A stretch of DNA of 64,000 bases from NCBI RefSeq assembly GCF_027706145.1, contig NZ_JAQFWW010000001.1, positions 992,001 through 1,056,000 of the forward strand, read 5' to 3'. Source of the DNA: Bacillus changyiensis (GTDB taxonomy: Bacteria > Bacillota > Bacilli > Bacillales > Bacillaceae). A model generated the notes under the pieces. The model searched no databases and was not told where the DNA came from. It was given only the letters and a program-made list of their open reading frames with translations. The position numbers and the translations under genes were made by a program. Shown here one piece after another: positions 50,736 to 59,712 of this stretch. Positions within the stretch are counted from its first letter, which is position 1. Every line of letters starts with the position of its first letter.

Positions 50736-50786
50736 AGGAGATCCTTATACCACCATAACAGAAGGTGTGATGTTTAAAGATCTCCT
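50736..50786 (-). promoter_or_regulatory. Hairpin next to the mgtE ribosome site
   Basis: AGGAGATC (50736-50743) pairs with GATCTCCT (50779-50786), 8 bp perfect, just upstream of the AAAGGAGG Shine-Dalgarno. TCTCCT could alternatively pair with a purine-rich SD, so it might add translational control. Confidence 0.4.
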
Positions 50787-50904
50787 CATCCTCAATCAAT
50801 GTGTGCCTAATGATGCCTTTCGTATGTTTAAACCGCCTCGAATGGGGAGAATCCATACTCACACCTCCTTAGAAAAATCCATTTATTTATTTTTATTATA
50901 AAAT

Positions 50905-50938
50905 AAAAAAACACCTATTTCATTAAAATGAAGGTGTT
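50905..50938 (-). terminator. M-box terminator
   Basis: AACACCTTCAT / ATGAAATAGGTGTT hairpin with T7 on the minus strand, 28 nt after the M-box aptamer. Confidence 0.85.
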
Positions 50939-50965
50939 AAAAAGCCATACAAAATAAAACCCTAA

Positions 50966-51120
50966 CGCCTTCAATCGTAGAGCTTTAGCACTGTATGGCA
51001 TAGACATGATGTCAGCTGCGTTAAAAATCACCTTATGTCGATGATTCTTGTTAACCCATTGGCGTCTTTGGACATTTTTGGGCAGCAGCGTATCTCCATA
51101 CAGGAGCCTCACCTAACGAA
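50966..51120 (-). ncRNA. M-box (ykoK) Mg2+ riboswitch
   Basis: The minus strand contains GTTAGGTGAGGCTCCTGTAT, GAGATACGCTGCTGCCC, AATGTCCAAAGACGCCAATG, ATCGACATAAGGTGATTTTT and CAGTGCTAAAGCTCTACGAT, the conserved blocks of the M-box in order. It controls mgtE: high Mg2+ favours the terminator at 50905. Confidence 0.96.
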
Positions 51121-51144
51121 AAGCTGTATTGATCGGACAAAATG

Positions 51145-51173
51145 AGATTACAGAAAAAAAGGGCAACTGTCAA
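51145..51173 (-). promoter_or_regulatory. SigA promoter of mgtE
   Basis: On the minus strand TTGACA (51168-51173) - 17 nt - TAATCT (51145-51150), about 20 nt upstream of the M-box. Confidence 0.75.
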
Positions 51174-51268
51174 TAAATAAAACAATAATAACCCTTTAAT
51201 GTATGTGAAAGTTTCTTTTTCCGTCAAAAAACCAACCAGCTTTTTAATCAGATGAGGCATTTTAAAGA

Positions 51269-51421
51269 TTATTCACTTTCCTTTGAAGAAATATCTTCAT
51301 TTGAGAGGAAATGATAGTTTTCATGAAGCAAAAGGGTATACTCCTCATCAAACTTCGGATGTGGTACGAATTCCGCCTGATTAATTGATAATTCTACCTG
51401 ATGGTCTTCTTTTTCTTTCAT
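51269..51421 (-). CDS. Small acidic protein (50 aa)
   Basis: Reads MKEKEDHQVELSINQAEFVP, then HPKFDEEYTLLLHENYHFLS and an acidic tail. AAAGGAGTTG precedes the ATG. Very acidic, soluble, no membrane segment. Divergent from isp with about 200 nt between. Function unknown. Its stop is followed within about 95 nt by the mgtE promoter on the same strand. Confidence 0.6.
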   Translation of the reverse strand: MKEKEDHQVELSINQAEFVPHPKFDEEYTLLLHENYHFLSNEDISSKESE

Positions 51422-51617
51422 AAGAAAAACAACTCCTTTTTTTCTATAGGGTACCTCATTTTAGTCATAGATATGAGCTAATCGTCCGTTATTTTTAAAA
51501 TTTGGACTTTTCAAAAAATTAATACGAATGAACCTTTTTTAAATTTTAAAGATGTTTTATAATTTTATCATGCACCTTGTACCTCACCAAAGCAGCACAA
51601 AAAAGGAGGCTTTAAAC

Positions 51618-52574
51618 ATGCAAATGCGATTAATTCCTTATGTCATGGATGAAAAGCTTATGGAAGCTAGTGAAATGCCGGAAGGAATCAATGCTATTAA
51701 GGCACCAGAGCTGTGGTCACAAGGTTTTAAAGGAAAAAATGTTACAATTGCAGTTCTTGATACAGGCTGTGATACCAAACATCCAGATTTAGCTAACCGA
51801 GTGATTGGTGGAAAAAACTTCACTAGCGATGATAACGGTCAAGAAGACCAATACAATGATTATAATGGACATGGTACCCATGTAGCTGGTACGATTGCCG
51901 CCAATGGGAACAGCGGAGGAATTTCAGGGGTTGCCCCTCTTGCAAACCTGTTAATTGTCAAGGTGCTTGGTGGTAAAGATGGATCTGGTCAATATGAATG
52001 GATTATTAATGGAATCAATTATGCCGTCGAACAGAAAGTAGATATCATCTCAATGTCTCTGGGCGGCCCCAATGATATTCCAGAATTGAAAAAAGCGATT
52101 GATCATGCTGTCCAAAATGGTATTCTTGTCGTCTGCGCTGCAGGAAATGAAGGTGATGGAAATGAGCGGACAGAGGAATACTCATACCCAGCAGCATATA
52201 ATGAAGTGATCGCTGTCGGGTCAGTATCTGTCACACGAGAATCATCTGAATTTTCAAATGCGAATAAAGAAATTGATTTAGTGGCACCTGGTGAAAAAAT
52301 CTTGTCAACATTACCTCATCAACAATATGGTAAATTAACGGGTACATCAATGGCTGCTCCCCATGTCAGCGGAGCACTGGCTCTTATTCAATCGATGGAA
52401 GAAAAAGCATTTAATCGTAAATTGACCGAGCCGGAGCTATACGCCCAATTGATCCGTCGAACGATTCCTCTTGATGATTACTCAAAAACATTGATTGGCA
52501 ACGGTTTTCTATATTTAACCTCTCCAGATATTTTAGCCGAAAAAACCGCAAAGATAAAACTCCTTTCCTTTTAA
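51618..52574 (+). CDS. ispA: Major intracellular serine protease (subtilisin family)
   Basis: Cytosolic subtilisin active in stationary phase; no signal peptide. 318 aa. The triad is Asp48 (VLDTGCD), His85 (NGHGTHVAGT) and Ser244 (GTSMAAPH), with oxyanion Asn in AAGNEGDG. An N-terminal extension with the inhibitory LIPY motif (residues 5-8) is removed on activation. ATG at 51618 with AAAGGAGG; the longer frame adds 22 unlikely residues. A strong terminator follows. Confidence 0.95.
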   Translation: MQMRLIPYVMDEKLMEASEMPEGINAIKAPELWSQGFKGKNVTIAVLDTGCDTKHPDLANRVIGGKNFTSDDNGQEDQYNDYNGHGTHVAGTIAANGNSGGISGVAPLANLLIVKVLGGKDGSGQYEWIINGINYAVEQKVDIISMSLGGPNDIPELKKAIDHAVQNGILVVCAAGNEGDGNERTEEYSYPAAYNEVIAVGSVSVTRESSEFSNANKEIDLVAPGEKILSTLPHQQYGKLTGTSMAAPHVSGALALIQSMEEKAFNRKLTEPELYAQLIRRTIPLDDYSKTLIGNGFLYLTSPDILAEKTAKIKLLSF

Positions 52575-52623
52575 TTGATTAAGATCTATTCACAAAGACT
52601 TTTTTGTCATTTTCTAATAAATT

Positions 52624-52667
52624 GGCTGGTCATGAGGACTTTCCACGTCCCATTGACCGGCTTTTTT
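52624..52667 (+). terminator. Terminator after isp
   Basis: GGCTGGTCA..GGAC / GTCC..TTGACCGGC hairpin and T6. Confidence 0.85.
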
Positions 52668-52705
52668 AGTGGACACTAACATCTATTTGAACATGACTGT
52701 GCAAG

Positions 52706-53461
52706 TTAAATGAATTCATCCCGGTAATCGTGAACAAATTGCCTTACAGTGATTGGCTGCCTCTGAAGTATGTTCTCTAGATCAGGTGTCATTTTCTTAG
52801 CCAGTCCTAACTTTGCATAAATACCAATCATAATGGTGATCAAGAACTCCTTTTTCTAACATTCTCTTTCTGAATGCTTTTGCAGATGGATTGGCATAAG
52901 CAATGGCTATTCCTCATTCAGCTGTTAACATATCGGCTACCTTGTAATAGGTCAGTGCCTCTGAACCAGTTAGTGAATATACCTGATTTTTATAACCAGA
53001 CTCAGTTAACGTTTTTACGACTACTGAAGCAATATCCCGAACATCAATAAAGCTTGTTCTCCCATTGCCTGCTGGCACAAAAATTTGACGATCTTTACGT
53101 AATTCCTCCACATGCTGGTGAACTAAATTTTGCATAAAAAAGCTTGAACGTAAGAAAGTATAAGGAATTCCTGACTTTATCATTTTCGACACCTAATCAC
53201 GATAAAATTACAATATGTGTTACTCCTGCTAATTTGGCTGAGGTGATGACTGGATCTAAGTACTTTTTTATATTTGAAATATGTGGTGGACGGTTAAATC
53301 CCATTCATAGCCGGAAGATAAGAATCAGCGTCTTCAAAATCAAAGTAAATACCATCTCCTTTTTTTAATCTGGAAGTAGCTTTAAATGGAACGCCTCATT
53401 CTATTAGTTGTTTGACAATTTCTCTTCCTACTGTTCCCGTAGAACCTGTTAATCAAATCAT
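52706..53461 (-). pseudogene. NmrA/QOR2-like NAD(P)-binding protein, multiple stops
   Basis: From 53461 the frame reads MI*LTGSTGTVGREIVKQLI with a TGA at codon 3, a TGA in place of Arg in IE*GVPFKA, and frame changes after AMNGI and near LSQ. The longest open piece (52914-53192) reads GIPYTFLRSSFFMQNLVHQH and GRTSFIDVRDIASVVVKTL, the substrate half of NmrA-type atypical SDRs. A further frame change follows near 52910, with FTAKLGLAKKM-like residues to 52706. Probably a lost quinone or NADPH-sensing reductase. Confidence 0.85.
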
Positions 53462-53652
53462 TTTTTCTCTCCTTTATTTATGAATAAAGCCACCATCTAA
53501 AGGCACGTTTTTAAAACATCCCCATATTAAACATTTCATACACTACCAGTGCTTGACGGAATGGTACACAAACATTTCAAACAGCTGAAAAGGTCGTGAA
53601 GATCTACAGTTTTTTAATCAATCTTTTAAATTATTAGAATAAAAAAATAATT

Positions 53653-53681
53653 TTGACTAAAATGTCATGACGGTATATAAT
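53653..53681 (+). promoter_or_regulatory. SigA promoter of metE
   Basis: TTGACT (53653) - 17 nt - TATAAT (53676). It implies a transcribed leader of about 280 nt before metE. Confidence 0.8.
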
Positions 53682-53689
53682 CTATTAAA

Positions 53690-53946
53690 CAATTTCATCA
53701 TCAGGAACATGGTCAGCTGGCTTTGATCTGAATTTGAAAAAATTTAAGAAAAGCTAATAGAAAGCAGCTAAAAAACCCACTGTTCTGATCTGGAAAGGAT
53801 GAGATATCCGGTTGGAGAGTTGATCTGATGCTTTTCCAATGACTGATAGGAGGTGTTCAAGAGTTGATGTAGCACAGATCTCGAACACAAGTTGCTGTTT
53901 GGCGGCATTCACCTCCAAATCCCCAAAACAAGTGAATGTCTTTTTT
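53690..53946 (+). ncRNA. metE leader with attenuator; unrecognised regulatory RNA
   Basis: After the promoter, a leader of about 250 nt ends in an intrinsic terminator: GGCATTCAC (53904-53912) / GTGAATGTC (53932-53940), then T6. GGAGGTG (53849-53855) can pair with CACCTCC (53910-53916), which overlaps the terminator 5' arm, so the two helices exclude each other. Between them GTTC..GAG / CTC.GAAC forms another stem, and upstream AGCTG.CTTT / AAAG.CAGCT and TGGAAA / TTTCCA can pair. The S-box blocks usual for Bacillus metE are absent, as are T-box (TGGNACCGCG) and B12-box motifs. Ligand unknown. Confidence 0.6.
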
Positions 53947-53971
53947 ATTGATTTTTAAAGGAGGAGATCAA

Positions 53972-56254
53972 ATGACAGTTGTGAAGACAAGTAGCTTAGG
54001 CTTTCCAAGAATCGGATTAAACAGGGAATGGAAAAAATCGCTTGAGTCATATTGGAAAGAAAAAATTGACCGTGAAACATTTCTTCAAGAGATGGAAAAA
54101 CAATTTTTAGAGGCAGTTCAAACACAGTTAGATCAGCAAATTGACATTGTACCAGTGTCTGATTTTACATACTATGATCACGTCCTTGACACAGCGGTGA
54201 TGTTCAACTGGATTCCGGAAAGATTTAAGCATATCCAAGATCCTTTAGATACTTATTTCGCAATGGCTAGAGGTACTAAGAACGCTGTACCATGCGAAAT
54301 GACTAAATGGTTTAACACAAACTACCACTATATTGTGCCTGAATTTGAAAAATCAATCGAATTCCGTCTGACAGAAAATAAACCGTTAGAAGCCTATCGA
54401 AAAGCAAAATCAGTCTTTGGTGTAGAAACAAAGCCTGTCATTCTCGGTCCATACACGTTTACAAAATTGGCAAAAGGCTACGAAAAACAAGAAGTCGCAA
54501 GCATTTATCAACAGTTGGTCCCTCTATACATCCAACTTCTTCAAGAGCTTGAGTTGGAAGGTGTTAGATGGGTACAAATTGACGAACCAGCTCTTGTCAC
54601 AGCCTCTCCTGAAGAAATAGCGGCTGCAAAGGCTATATATCAAGCCATTAAAGATGAAGTTCCAACACTTAACGTTCTTTTACAAACCTACTTTGATTCA
54701 GTTGATGGATACGAAGAGCTGATTTCATTTCCTGTTGAAGGAATCGGACTTGATTTTGTTCATGATCAAGGAAGAAACCTTGAACAGTTGAAATCCCTCG
54801 GCTTTCCAAAGAATAAAGTACTTGCCGCTGGAATATTGGATGGACGGAATATTTGGAAAACGAATCTGGAAGAACGACTTGATTGGATCACCGAATTGGT
54901 TAGTGAAATCAGAGTTAGCGAAATCTGGATTCAACCTTCAAACAGTCTGCTCCATGTTCCAGTAGCTATCCACCCTGATGAACACTTGGCGAAAGATTTG
55001 TTAAACGGGCTAGCTTTTGCAAAAGAGAAATGTGTTGAACTCCGTCTATTGAAAGAAGGTTTACTGTCAGGAAAAGCAGCAATTGGGGAGCAAATAAACA
55101 ACACAAACCAACACTTAAACACACTTAAACATTTCGGGACAGCCACTGATCAGGCATTTACCGAAGAACAGCTGACTGAAAAAGATTTTACTCGTGAAAC
55201 AGCTTACGAAAAACGGCTTACTCTCCAAAATGAAGCACTTGGACTGCCACTGTTACCAACAACAACAATCGGAAGCTTTCCACAAACTACTGAAGTGCGA
55301 AGCGCACGGCAAAAATGGCGAAAACAAGAATGGTCAGATGGGCAATATGAAGCCTTTATTAAAGAAGAAATTAACAAATGGATTGATATTCAAGAAGATA
55401 TCGGACTTGACGTTCTAGTTCATGGAGAATTCGAACGGACAGACATGGTTGAGTATTTCGGGGAAAAGCTGGCCGGATTTGCCTTTACTAAATATGGTTG
55501 GGTTCAATCATACGGTTCTCGCTGTGTCCGACCGCCAGTAATTTATGGAGATGTCGAATTTAAAGAACCGATGACTGTGAAGGAAACAGTTTATGCCCAA
55601 TCTTTGACTTCCAAACAAGTAAAGGGCATGTTGACAGGTCCTGTCACCATTTTAAACTGGTCATTTGCCCGGTCTGATCTGTCGAGAAAAGAAATTGCTT
55701 TTCAAATTGCTTATGCCCTTAAAAAAGAGGTTGAAGCACTTGAAAAAGCGGGAATACAAATCATTCAAGTTGATGAACCTGCATTAAGAGAAGGACTTCC
55801 ATTAAAAGAACATGACCAAAATGACTATCTCACATGGGCTGCTCAGGCTTTTAGACTTTCTACATCATCTGTTCAAGATACAACGCAAATTCATACTCAT
55901 ATGTGTTACAGTCATTTCGAAGATATTGTCGATACGATTGAAGACCTAGATGCAGACGTAATTACGATTGAACATAGTAGAAGCCATGGTGAGTTTCTCG
56001 AATATCTCGAACACCGTCCTTATTTAAAAGGTCTTGGACTTGGTGTATATGACATTCACAGCCCACGGGTCCCTCCTACCAGTGAAATGCTTACGATCAT
56101 TTGTGATGCTCTTAAAGTTTGTCCAAACGACCGTTTTTGGGTAAACCCTGACTGCGGTTTAAAAACAAGGCAACCTGAAGAAACAATTGCCGCTTTAAAA
56201 AATATGGTAGAAGCCGCAAAACAAGCAAGAGATTCATTGGCTCAAACCGTTTAA
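53972..56254 (+). CDS. metE: Cobalamin-independent methionine synthase
   Basis: Transfers methyl from 5-methyltetrahydropteroyl-triglutamate to homocysteine. 760 aa, two (beta-alpha)8 barrels: the N-terminal half starts [20 protein letters not shown]; the C-terminal half has [10 protein letters not shown], the zinc ligands in [11 protein letters not shown], the Glu before it and Cys in [12 protein letters not shown] at 53972 with AAAGGAGG, right after the leader terminator. Length equals B. subtilis MetE. Confidence 0.96.
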   Translation: MTVVKTSSLGFPRIGLNREWKKSLESYWKEKIDRETFLQEMEKQFLEAVQTQLDQQIDIVPVSDFTYYDHVLDTAVMFNWIPERFKHIQDPLDTYFAMARGTKNAVPCEMTKWFNTNYHYIVPEFEKSIEFRLTENKPLEAYRKAKSVFGVETKPVILGPYTFTKLAKGYEKQEVASIYQQLVPLYIQLLQELELEGVRWVQIDEPALVTASPEEIAAAKAIYQAIKDEVPTLNVLLQTYFDSVDGYEELISFPVEGIGLDFVHDQGRNLEQLKSLGFPKNKVLAAGILDGRNIWKTNLEERLDWITELVSEIRVSEIWIQPSNSLLHVPVAIHPDEHLAKDLLNGLAFAKEKCVELRLLKEGLLSGKAAIGEQINNTNQHLNTLKHFGTATDQAFTEEQLTEKDFTRETAYEKRLTLQNEALGLPLLPTTTIGSFPQTTEVRSARQKWRKQEWSDGQYEAFIKEEINKWIDIQEDIGLDVLVHGEFERTDMVEYFGEKLAGFAFTKYGWVQSYGSRCVRPPVIYGDVEFKEPMTVKETVYAQSLTSKQVKGMLTGPVTILNWSFARSDLSRKEIAFQIAYALKKEVEALEKAGIQIIQVDEPALREGLPLKEHDQNDYLTWAAQAFRLSTSSVQDTTQIHTHMCYSHFEDIVDTIEDLDADVITIEHSRSHGEFLEYLEHRPYLKGLGLGVYDIHSPRVPPTSEMLTIICDALKVCPNDRFWVNPDCGLKTRQPEETIAALKNMVEAAKQARDSLAQTV

Positions 56255-56288
56255 AGATGAAATGGAAGAACTATCTGTTTGCAGATGA

Positions 56289-56325
56289 TTAGCTGTCGAG
56301 ATTCTCTCGACAGCTAATTTTTTTT
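56289..56325 (+). terminator. Terminator after metE
   Basis: Perfect 13-bp arms TTAGCTGTCGAGA / TCTCGACAGCTAA, 3-nt loop, T8. Confidence 0.92.
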
Positions 56326-56395
56326 CTTTTATTTTTACAAGGAGTTTAGCAAAGAACTTCTTTACGGAAAACATCAAATCCAGGTGGTGTATGAT

Positions 56396-56953
56396 TTGTT
56401 GAGTATTAATATTAATAAAAAGCTGCACATGAAACCCTTAAATGAAGCGGATTTAGAAGCTTACTGGACATTCGTGTATAAAAAACCCGATCCATAATGG
56501 AAAAAATAGGATGCTCCATATTATAAACACGAGACATTATCTTACAATGATTTTCTTCAAAATAAAGCCTCTTCTCTTATTCAAAAGAAAAATCGCTGGG
56601 GATTGTATATTCATAATCAGTTGATTGGTACCGTATCTTATTACTGAGAACATCAGGAATCTAACTGGCTTGAAGTTGGAATTTCTATTTATGACCCTAA
56701 TTATGGTGATGATGGATATGGAACCCTTTTTTTAAAACATTGGATAGATCATTTGTTTAAGACCTTACCTTTGGTTAGAATCGGTTTCACAACATGGTCA
56801 GGAAATCTTCGTATGATGCGATTAGGAGAAAAATTAGGTATGAAATTAGAAGGAAGGTTAAGAAAATGTCGACTTTATAACGGTATGTATTACGACTCAA
56901 TTCGAATGGGTATATTAAGAGAAGAATGGGAAAATCTTAATAAAAAACTCTAA
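56396..56953 (+). pseudogene. GNAT acetyltransferase (RimJ-like) with three in-frame stops
   Basis: One frame reads through from TTG at 56396 (SINKKLHMKPLNEADLEAYW-like start) to 56953. It is interrupted by TAA and TAG in KKPDP*WKK*DAPYYKHET and by TGA in SYY*EHQESNW; the last two replace expected Trp codons. The acetyl-CoA region (GISIYDPNYGDDGYGTLFL) and the tail (LGMKLEGRLRKCRLYNGMYY) are intact. There are no indels: decay is by point mutation only. Confidence 0.85.
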
Positions 56954-57623
56954 TTCAACTTGTTGGGTTTAAGAAGATCAGCTACTTTATACAATTGTCA
57001 ATTACAGTAAACTTCCAACCGTCAAGTCTTTGGTGACATCGTTCATAAATACTTTCATTCTAAAAGGCTTGTTTCCAAAGTGGAAGATTCAATAAGATAT
57101 GATTGAAAAGGTAAACACTTATGACCTTCGCTTGAAAACAAAATTGAAAAAACATCAAAAATTCATCTCTAGGCACGTATGGGAAAAATCATAAAGAAAA
57201 GGTAAGACAAAATCGTTGTCCGGCCTCAGGGTACTTTATTAAATAAATAGAGTACAGCTTTGCAAAACAGCTGCATAGGCTTCACTACTACTGATTAAGA
57301 GGTAAATTAAAAGTGGAGGATCAATTTCTCCCAACAGCCGTCTGTCAGAATATGAAGAATTTGCCCCACCCCAGACTTAGCTAAGTGTGGGGTTAGATCT
57401 TTTTCTGTTCCTGTATGAAGTGAAAAATAATCAGATCTTTTTATAAGATAGCAGCTAGTATAAAAGAACCATCTATTCCCAGATGGTTCTTTTATACTAT
57501 CATCGGTCATTCACTCGCCAAATCTCCCATTAAGACTTTTGATTCATTTGTACGATTCCTTTCCATTCCTTTTTCTTTTAACATATTTGTAGTAGCTTGA
57601 TTGGAAAGGAAGGAAAATATATA
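56954..57623. other. Gene-free stretch with hairpins
   Basis: About 670 nt with no convincing gene. It contains a hairpin at 57364-57392 (CCCCAC..ACTTAG / CTAAGT.GTGGGG) of unknown role and the long bidirectional terminator at 57457. No repeats or known RNAs were recognised. Confidence 0.5.
57457..57496. terminator. Long perfect hairpin (bidirectional terminator)
   Basis: 17-bp perfect arms GTATAAAAGAACCATCT / AGATGGTTCTTTTATAC with a 6-nt loop (ATTCCC). It is upstream of the WXG-like pair, so it may insulate them, or it may belong to a lost upstream gene. Confidence 0.7.
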
Positions 57624-57938
57624 TTGAATGATGATGGAAAAGCCTTTGAACGCGAATTTAAACGAAAAACATATGCCGAGGATATTCAATCTCTTGAACG
57701 TTATATAAGAGATTTGAGTGATGCGATGACTGAACTGAGACATGAAAGTTTGACCATTTTAAAAGCCCATCAATTGTACATGAATGACTGGCAAGGGCAA
57801 GCACGCCAGATGTATGACGCTCTACTAGATGATCTTGATGATGCGGAATATCGTGTTTACGACAGTCTAAGTAATGTTAAGCAGCAAGCGACAGAGGAAA
57901 TCGAGCGGCTGAGACTGAAAGCTGAGGAACTGATATGA
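57624..57938 (+). CDS. WXG100/DUF5082-like small helical protein
   Basis: About 104 aa, wholly helical. Two helices (RKTYAEDIQSLERYIRDLSD and LDDAEYRVYDSLSNVKQQAT) flank a turn YMNDWQGQARQMYDAL, the W-x-G hairpin of ESX/WXG100 proteins and of the small partners of LXG toxins. TTG at 57624 with AAAGGAAGG upstream; a TTG 27 nt earlier is the alternative. The stop overlaps the next start (ATGA). No secretion genes or toxin lie nearby. Likely a type VII secretion partner, by fold resemblance only. Confidence 0.6.
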   Translation: MNDDGKAFEREFKRKTYAEDIQSLERYIRDLSDAMTELRHESLTILKAHQLYMNDWQGQARQMYDALLDDLDDAEYRVYDSLSNVKQQATEEIERLRLKAEELI

Positions 57939-58594
57939 GTATCCGTATCAATTTAAACAACTTAAATGCCCTCACCCTTCAATTTAGCCAATCTCAAGAG
58001 CGGATTAGTGGGATGATACAGCTTTTAAACCGACATCTCCATGTACTACTCTTAAATGTGACAGCGGCACAAACAAATGCTATCGATCATGCCCAGTCTG
58101 AATTAGACTATGAATTAAAGAGCTATTTAAGGACACTTGATGACATCCATCATTTACTTTGCTACACTGAGTCCCGGATGAAAAAAACCGATCAGATCCT
58201 TGCTGCGCAGCTATATCAACATAGCGGACAGCTTGCTAACTATTCACACATCATGACTTTTCTGGCCACATCGGGATTGTCAGCTGATCAATTTAAGTTA
58301 GAGCTATCAATTTTGTCCGAACCACGTGTTTTAATGAACGAATTAAAGAAGAACGGTCTAACAGGTTTGTTAACAAACACTCAAAATGGAGCTTGTTTTC
58401 AGTTTGATGATCAAGGAAAGCGGTTGCTTTGGTCGGCACGCCAGTTATTTAATAACAGGGTCGTAAAAAACCTTTGTCTTCTAGCCTATCAGCATGTCGC
58501 CAAAGGCCCTCTTTCACTTACGGTTTCATGTATAACAAAACAAGCAATCGATGTTCAAACAGTTTACCTACCGAAGCATACAACCCAGTCATAG
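57935..58594 (+). CDS. Helical protein coupled to the WXG-like gene; unknown C-terminus
   Basis: 219 aa. Residues 1 to about 95 are amphipathic helices (ALTLQFSQSQERISGMIQLL, IDHAQSELDYELKSYLRTLD) like WXG/LXG N-terminal targeting bundles but without a WXG motif; the remainder (FDDQGKRLLWSARQLFNNRV) is compact and not recognised. It overlaps the upstream gene by 4 nt, so the two are made together. It could be a short type VII substrate or a truncated LXG protein. A terminator follows at once. Confidence 0.55.
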   Translation: MSIRINLNNLNALTLQFSQSQERISGMIQLLNRHLHVLLLNVTAAQTNAIDHAQSELDYELKSYLRTLDDIHHLLCYTESRMKKTDQILAAQLYQHSGQLANYSHIMTFLATSGLSADQFKLELSILSEPRVLMNELKKNGLTGLLTNTQNGACFQFDDQGKRLLWSARQLFNNRVVKNLCLLAYQHVAKGPLSLTVSCITKQAIDVQTVYLPKHTTQS

Positions 58595-58647
58595 TGTAAC
58601 AGCAAAATATGATTCACAATGAGGAACTAAGAATATAACCTCTAAAC

Positions 58648-58675
58648 AAAAGCTGGCATTATCGCCAGCTTTTTC
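58648..58675 (+). terminator. Terminator after the WXG-like pair
   Basis: AAAGCTGGC / GCCAGCTTT hairpin with T5. Confidence 0.85.
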
Positions 58676-58767
58676 AATTGTCACATCCAGGTACATTCCC
58701 CTCAAGTTTTTTTCAATTTCATTAGTATGCTAACATGATAATTAGCTTTCATAAGGAGGAAGAAACA

Positions 58768-59622
58768 TTGATTCAAGGGCTAGCTTTAGGACTCATCATC
58801 ATGATGATCCTCGTTTTTTTCGTAAGTCGAATTTCAAATATCATCTTTCTCAAAAAAGTTAAACAAGAAGCCCAAACATTATTTGCTAGAAATATTGATA
58901 AAGACAGCAAACAACACATCATAGAAAAAGCTGATTTAACAACTTTGCCAGCATGTGTTCAAAAATGGTTACACCATGCTCAAGTGATCGGTAAGGAGAA
59001 AATACACACAGTTCGCATTGAACAAAAATCAAAGCTACGGCTTGAAAAGGGAAAACCTTGGATGCCTGCTAAAGCTGTGTATTATTATACAATCGATAAG
59101 CCCGCTTTCATTTGGAATTGCTTCATTAAAGCTGCTCCACTCATTCATATCGCTGGAAGAGATAAATATGATCAAGGCAAAGGAAATATGCTGATTAAAC
59201 TCCTCTCTTTTATAAAAATCGCGGATGCAAGCGGAAAAGAAATTGATCAAGGTACACTTCTAAGATATTTAGGGGAGTTAGTATGGTTTCCAACGGCAGC
59301 CCTTCATCATGCACTAAAGTGGGAGGAAATCGATTCACACTCTGCGAAAGCGACGATGAGTTATGGTGGAATAACCGGATCTGGCGTATTCCAATTTAAT
59401 GATAAGGGTGAAGTGACAAGCTTTTTAGCAGATCGTTATATGGAGTCAAAAGGAACATATTCTCTAGAAAAATGGCTTATCCAACTGAAGGATTATCAAG
59501 AATTCAACGGGATCAAAATTCCAGTTCGAGGAAAAGTCATTTGGAAGCTAGATACAGGCGACTTTGACTGGTTCCATTTTGAAATTGATGATGTACAGTA
59601 CAATAAGATAGAGATCGATTAA
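58768..59622 (+). CDS. Membrane-anchored DUF6544-like protein, unknown function
   Basis: 284 aa. One N-terminal membrane helix (about 3-22) and a soluble domain with KADLTTLPACVQKWLHHAQV, WMPAKAVYYYTIDKPAFIWN, GKGNMLIKLLSFIKIADASG and WFPTAALHHALKWEEID, blocks I associate with DUF6544 proteins, which resemble lipocalin/START-like folds. Function is not established. The start is TTG with AAGGAGG upstream; the longer frame adds 11 residues. Stands alone between terminators. Confidence 0.75.
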   Translation: MIQGLALGLIIMMILVFFVSRISNIIFLKKVKQEAQTLFARNIDKDSKQHIIEKADLTTLPACVQKWLHHAQVIGKEKIHTVRIEQKSKLRLEKGKPWMPAKAVYYYTIDKPAFIWNCFIKAAPLIHIAGRDKYDQGKGNMLIKLLSFIKIADASGKEIDQGTLLRYLGELVWFPTAALHHALKWEEIDSHSAKATMSYGGITGSGVFQFNDKGEVTSFLADRYMESKGTYSLEKWLIQLKDYQEFNGIKIPVRGKVIWKLDTGDFDWFHFEIDDVQYNKIEID

Positions 59623-59636
59623 TTGTAACTGTTATA

Positions 59637-59692
59637 AAAAAACTGCGATCGTCAATCCGAGGGTCACGGATCAGGATGGCGATGCGCAGTAG
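59637..59692 (-). terminator. Terminator after the histidine phosphatase
   Basis: ACTGCG..CCG / CGG..GCGCAGT-type hairpin with T7 on the minus strand. Confidence 0.6.
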
Positions 59693-59712
59693 CTCTATTG
59701 TATGAGAGAGCG

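Noticed and set aside
51051..51260. 69-aa minus-strand ORF with a hydrophobic N-terminus
   Set aside because: Its second half is a translation of the conserved M-box (GEAPVWRYAAAQ...), and the mgtE promoter lies inside it. No ribosome site at a normal distance.
53690..53946. S-box, T-box or cobalamin riboswitch in the metE leader
   Set aside because: I looked for GGCTGGCC/GCAACC/GGTGCTAAATCC, TGGNACCGCG and the B12 box and found none, so I list the leader as unrecognised instead.
57307..57510. 67-aa minus-strand ORF
   Set aside because: Covers the long perfect hairpin and the second hairpin; no ribosome site or family resemblance.
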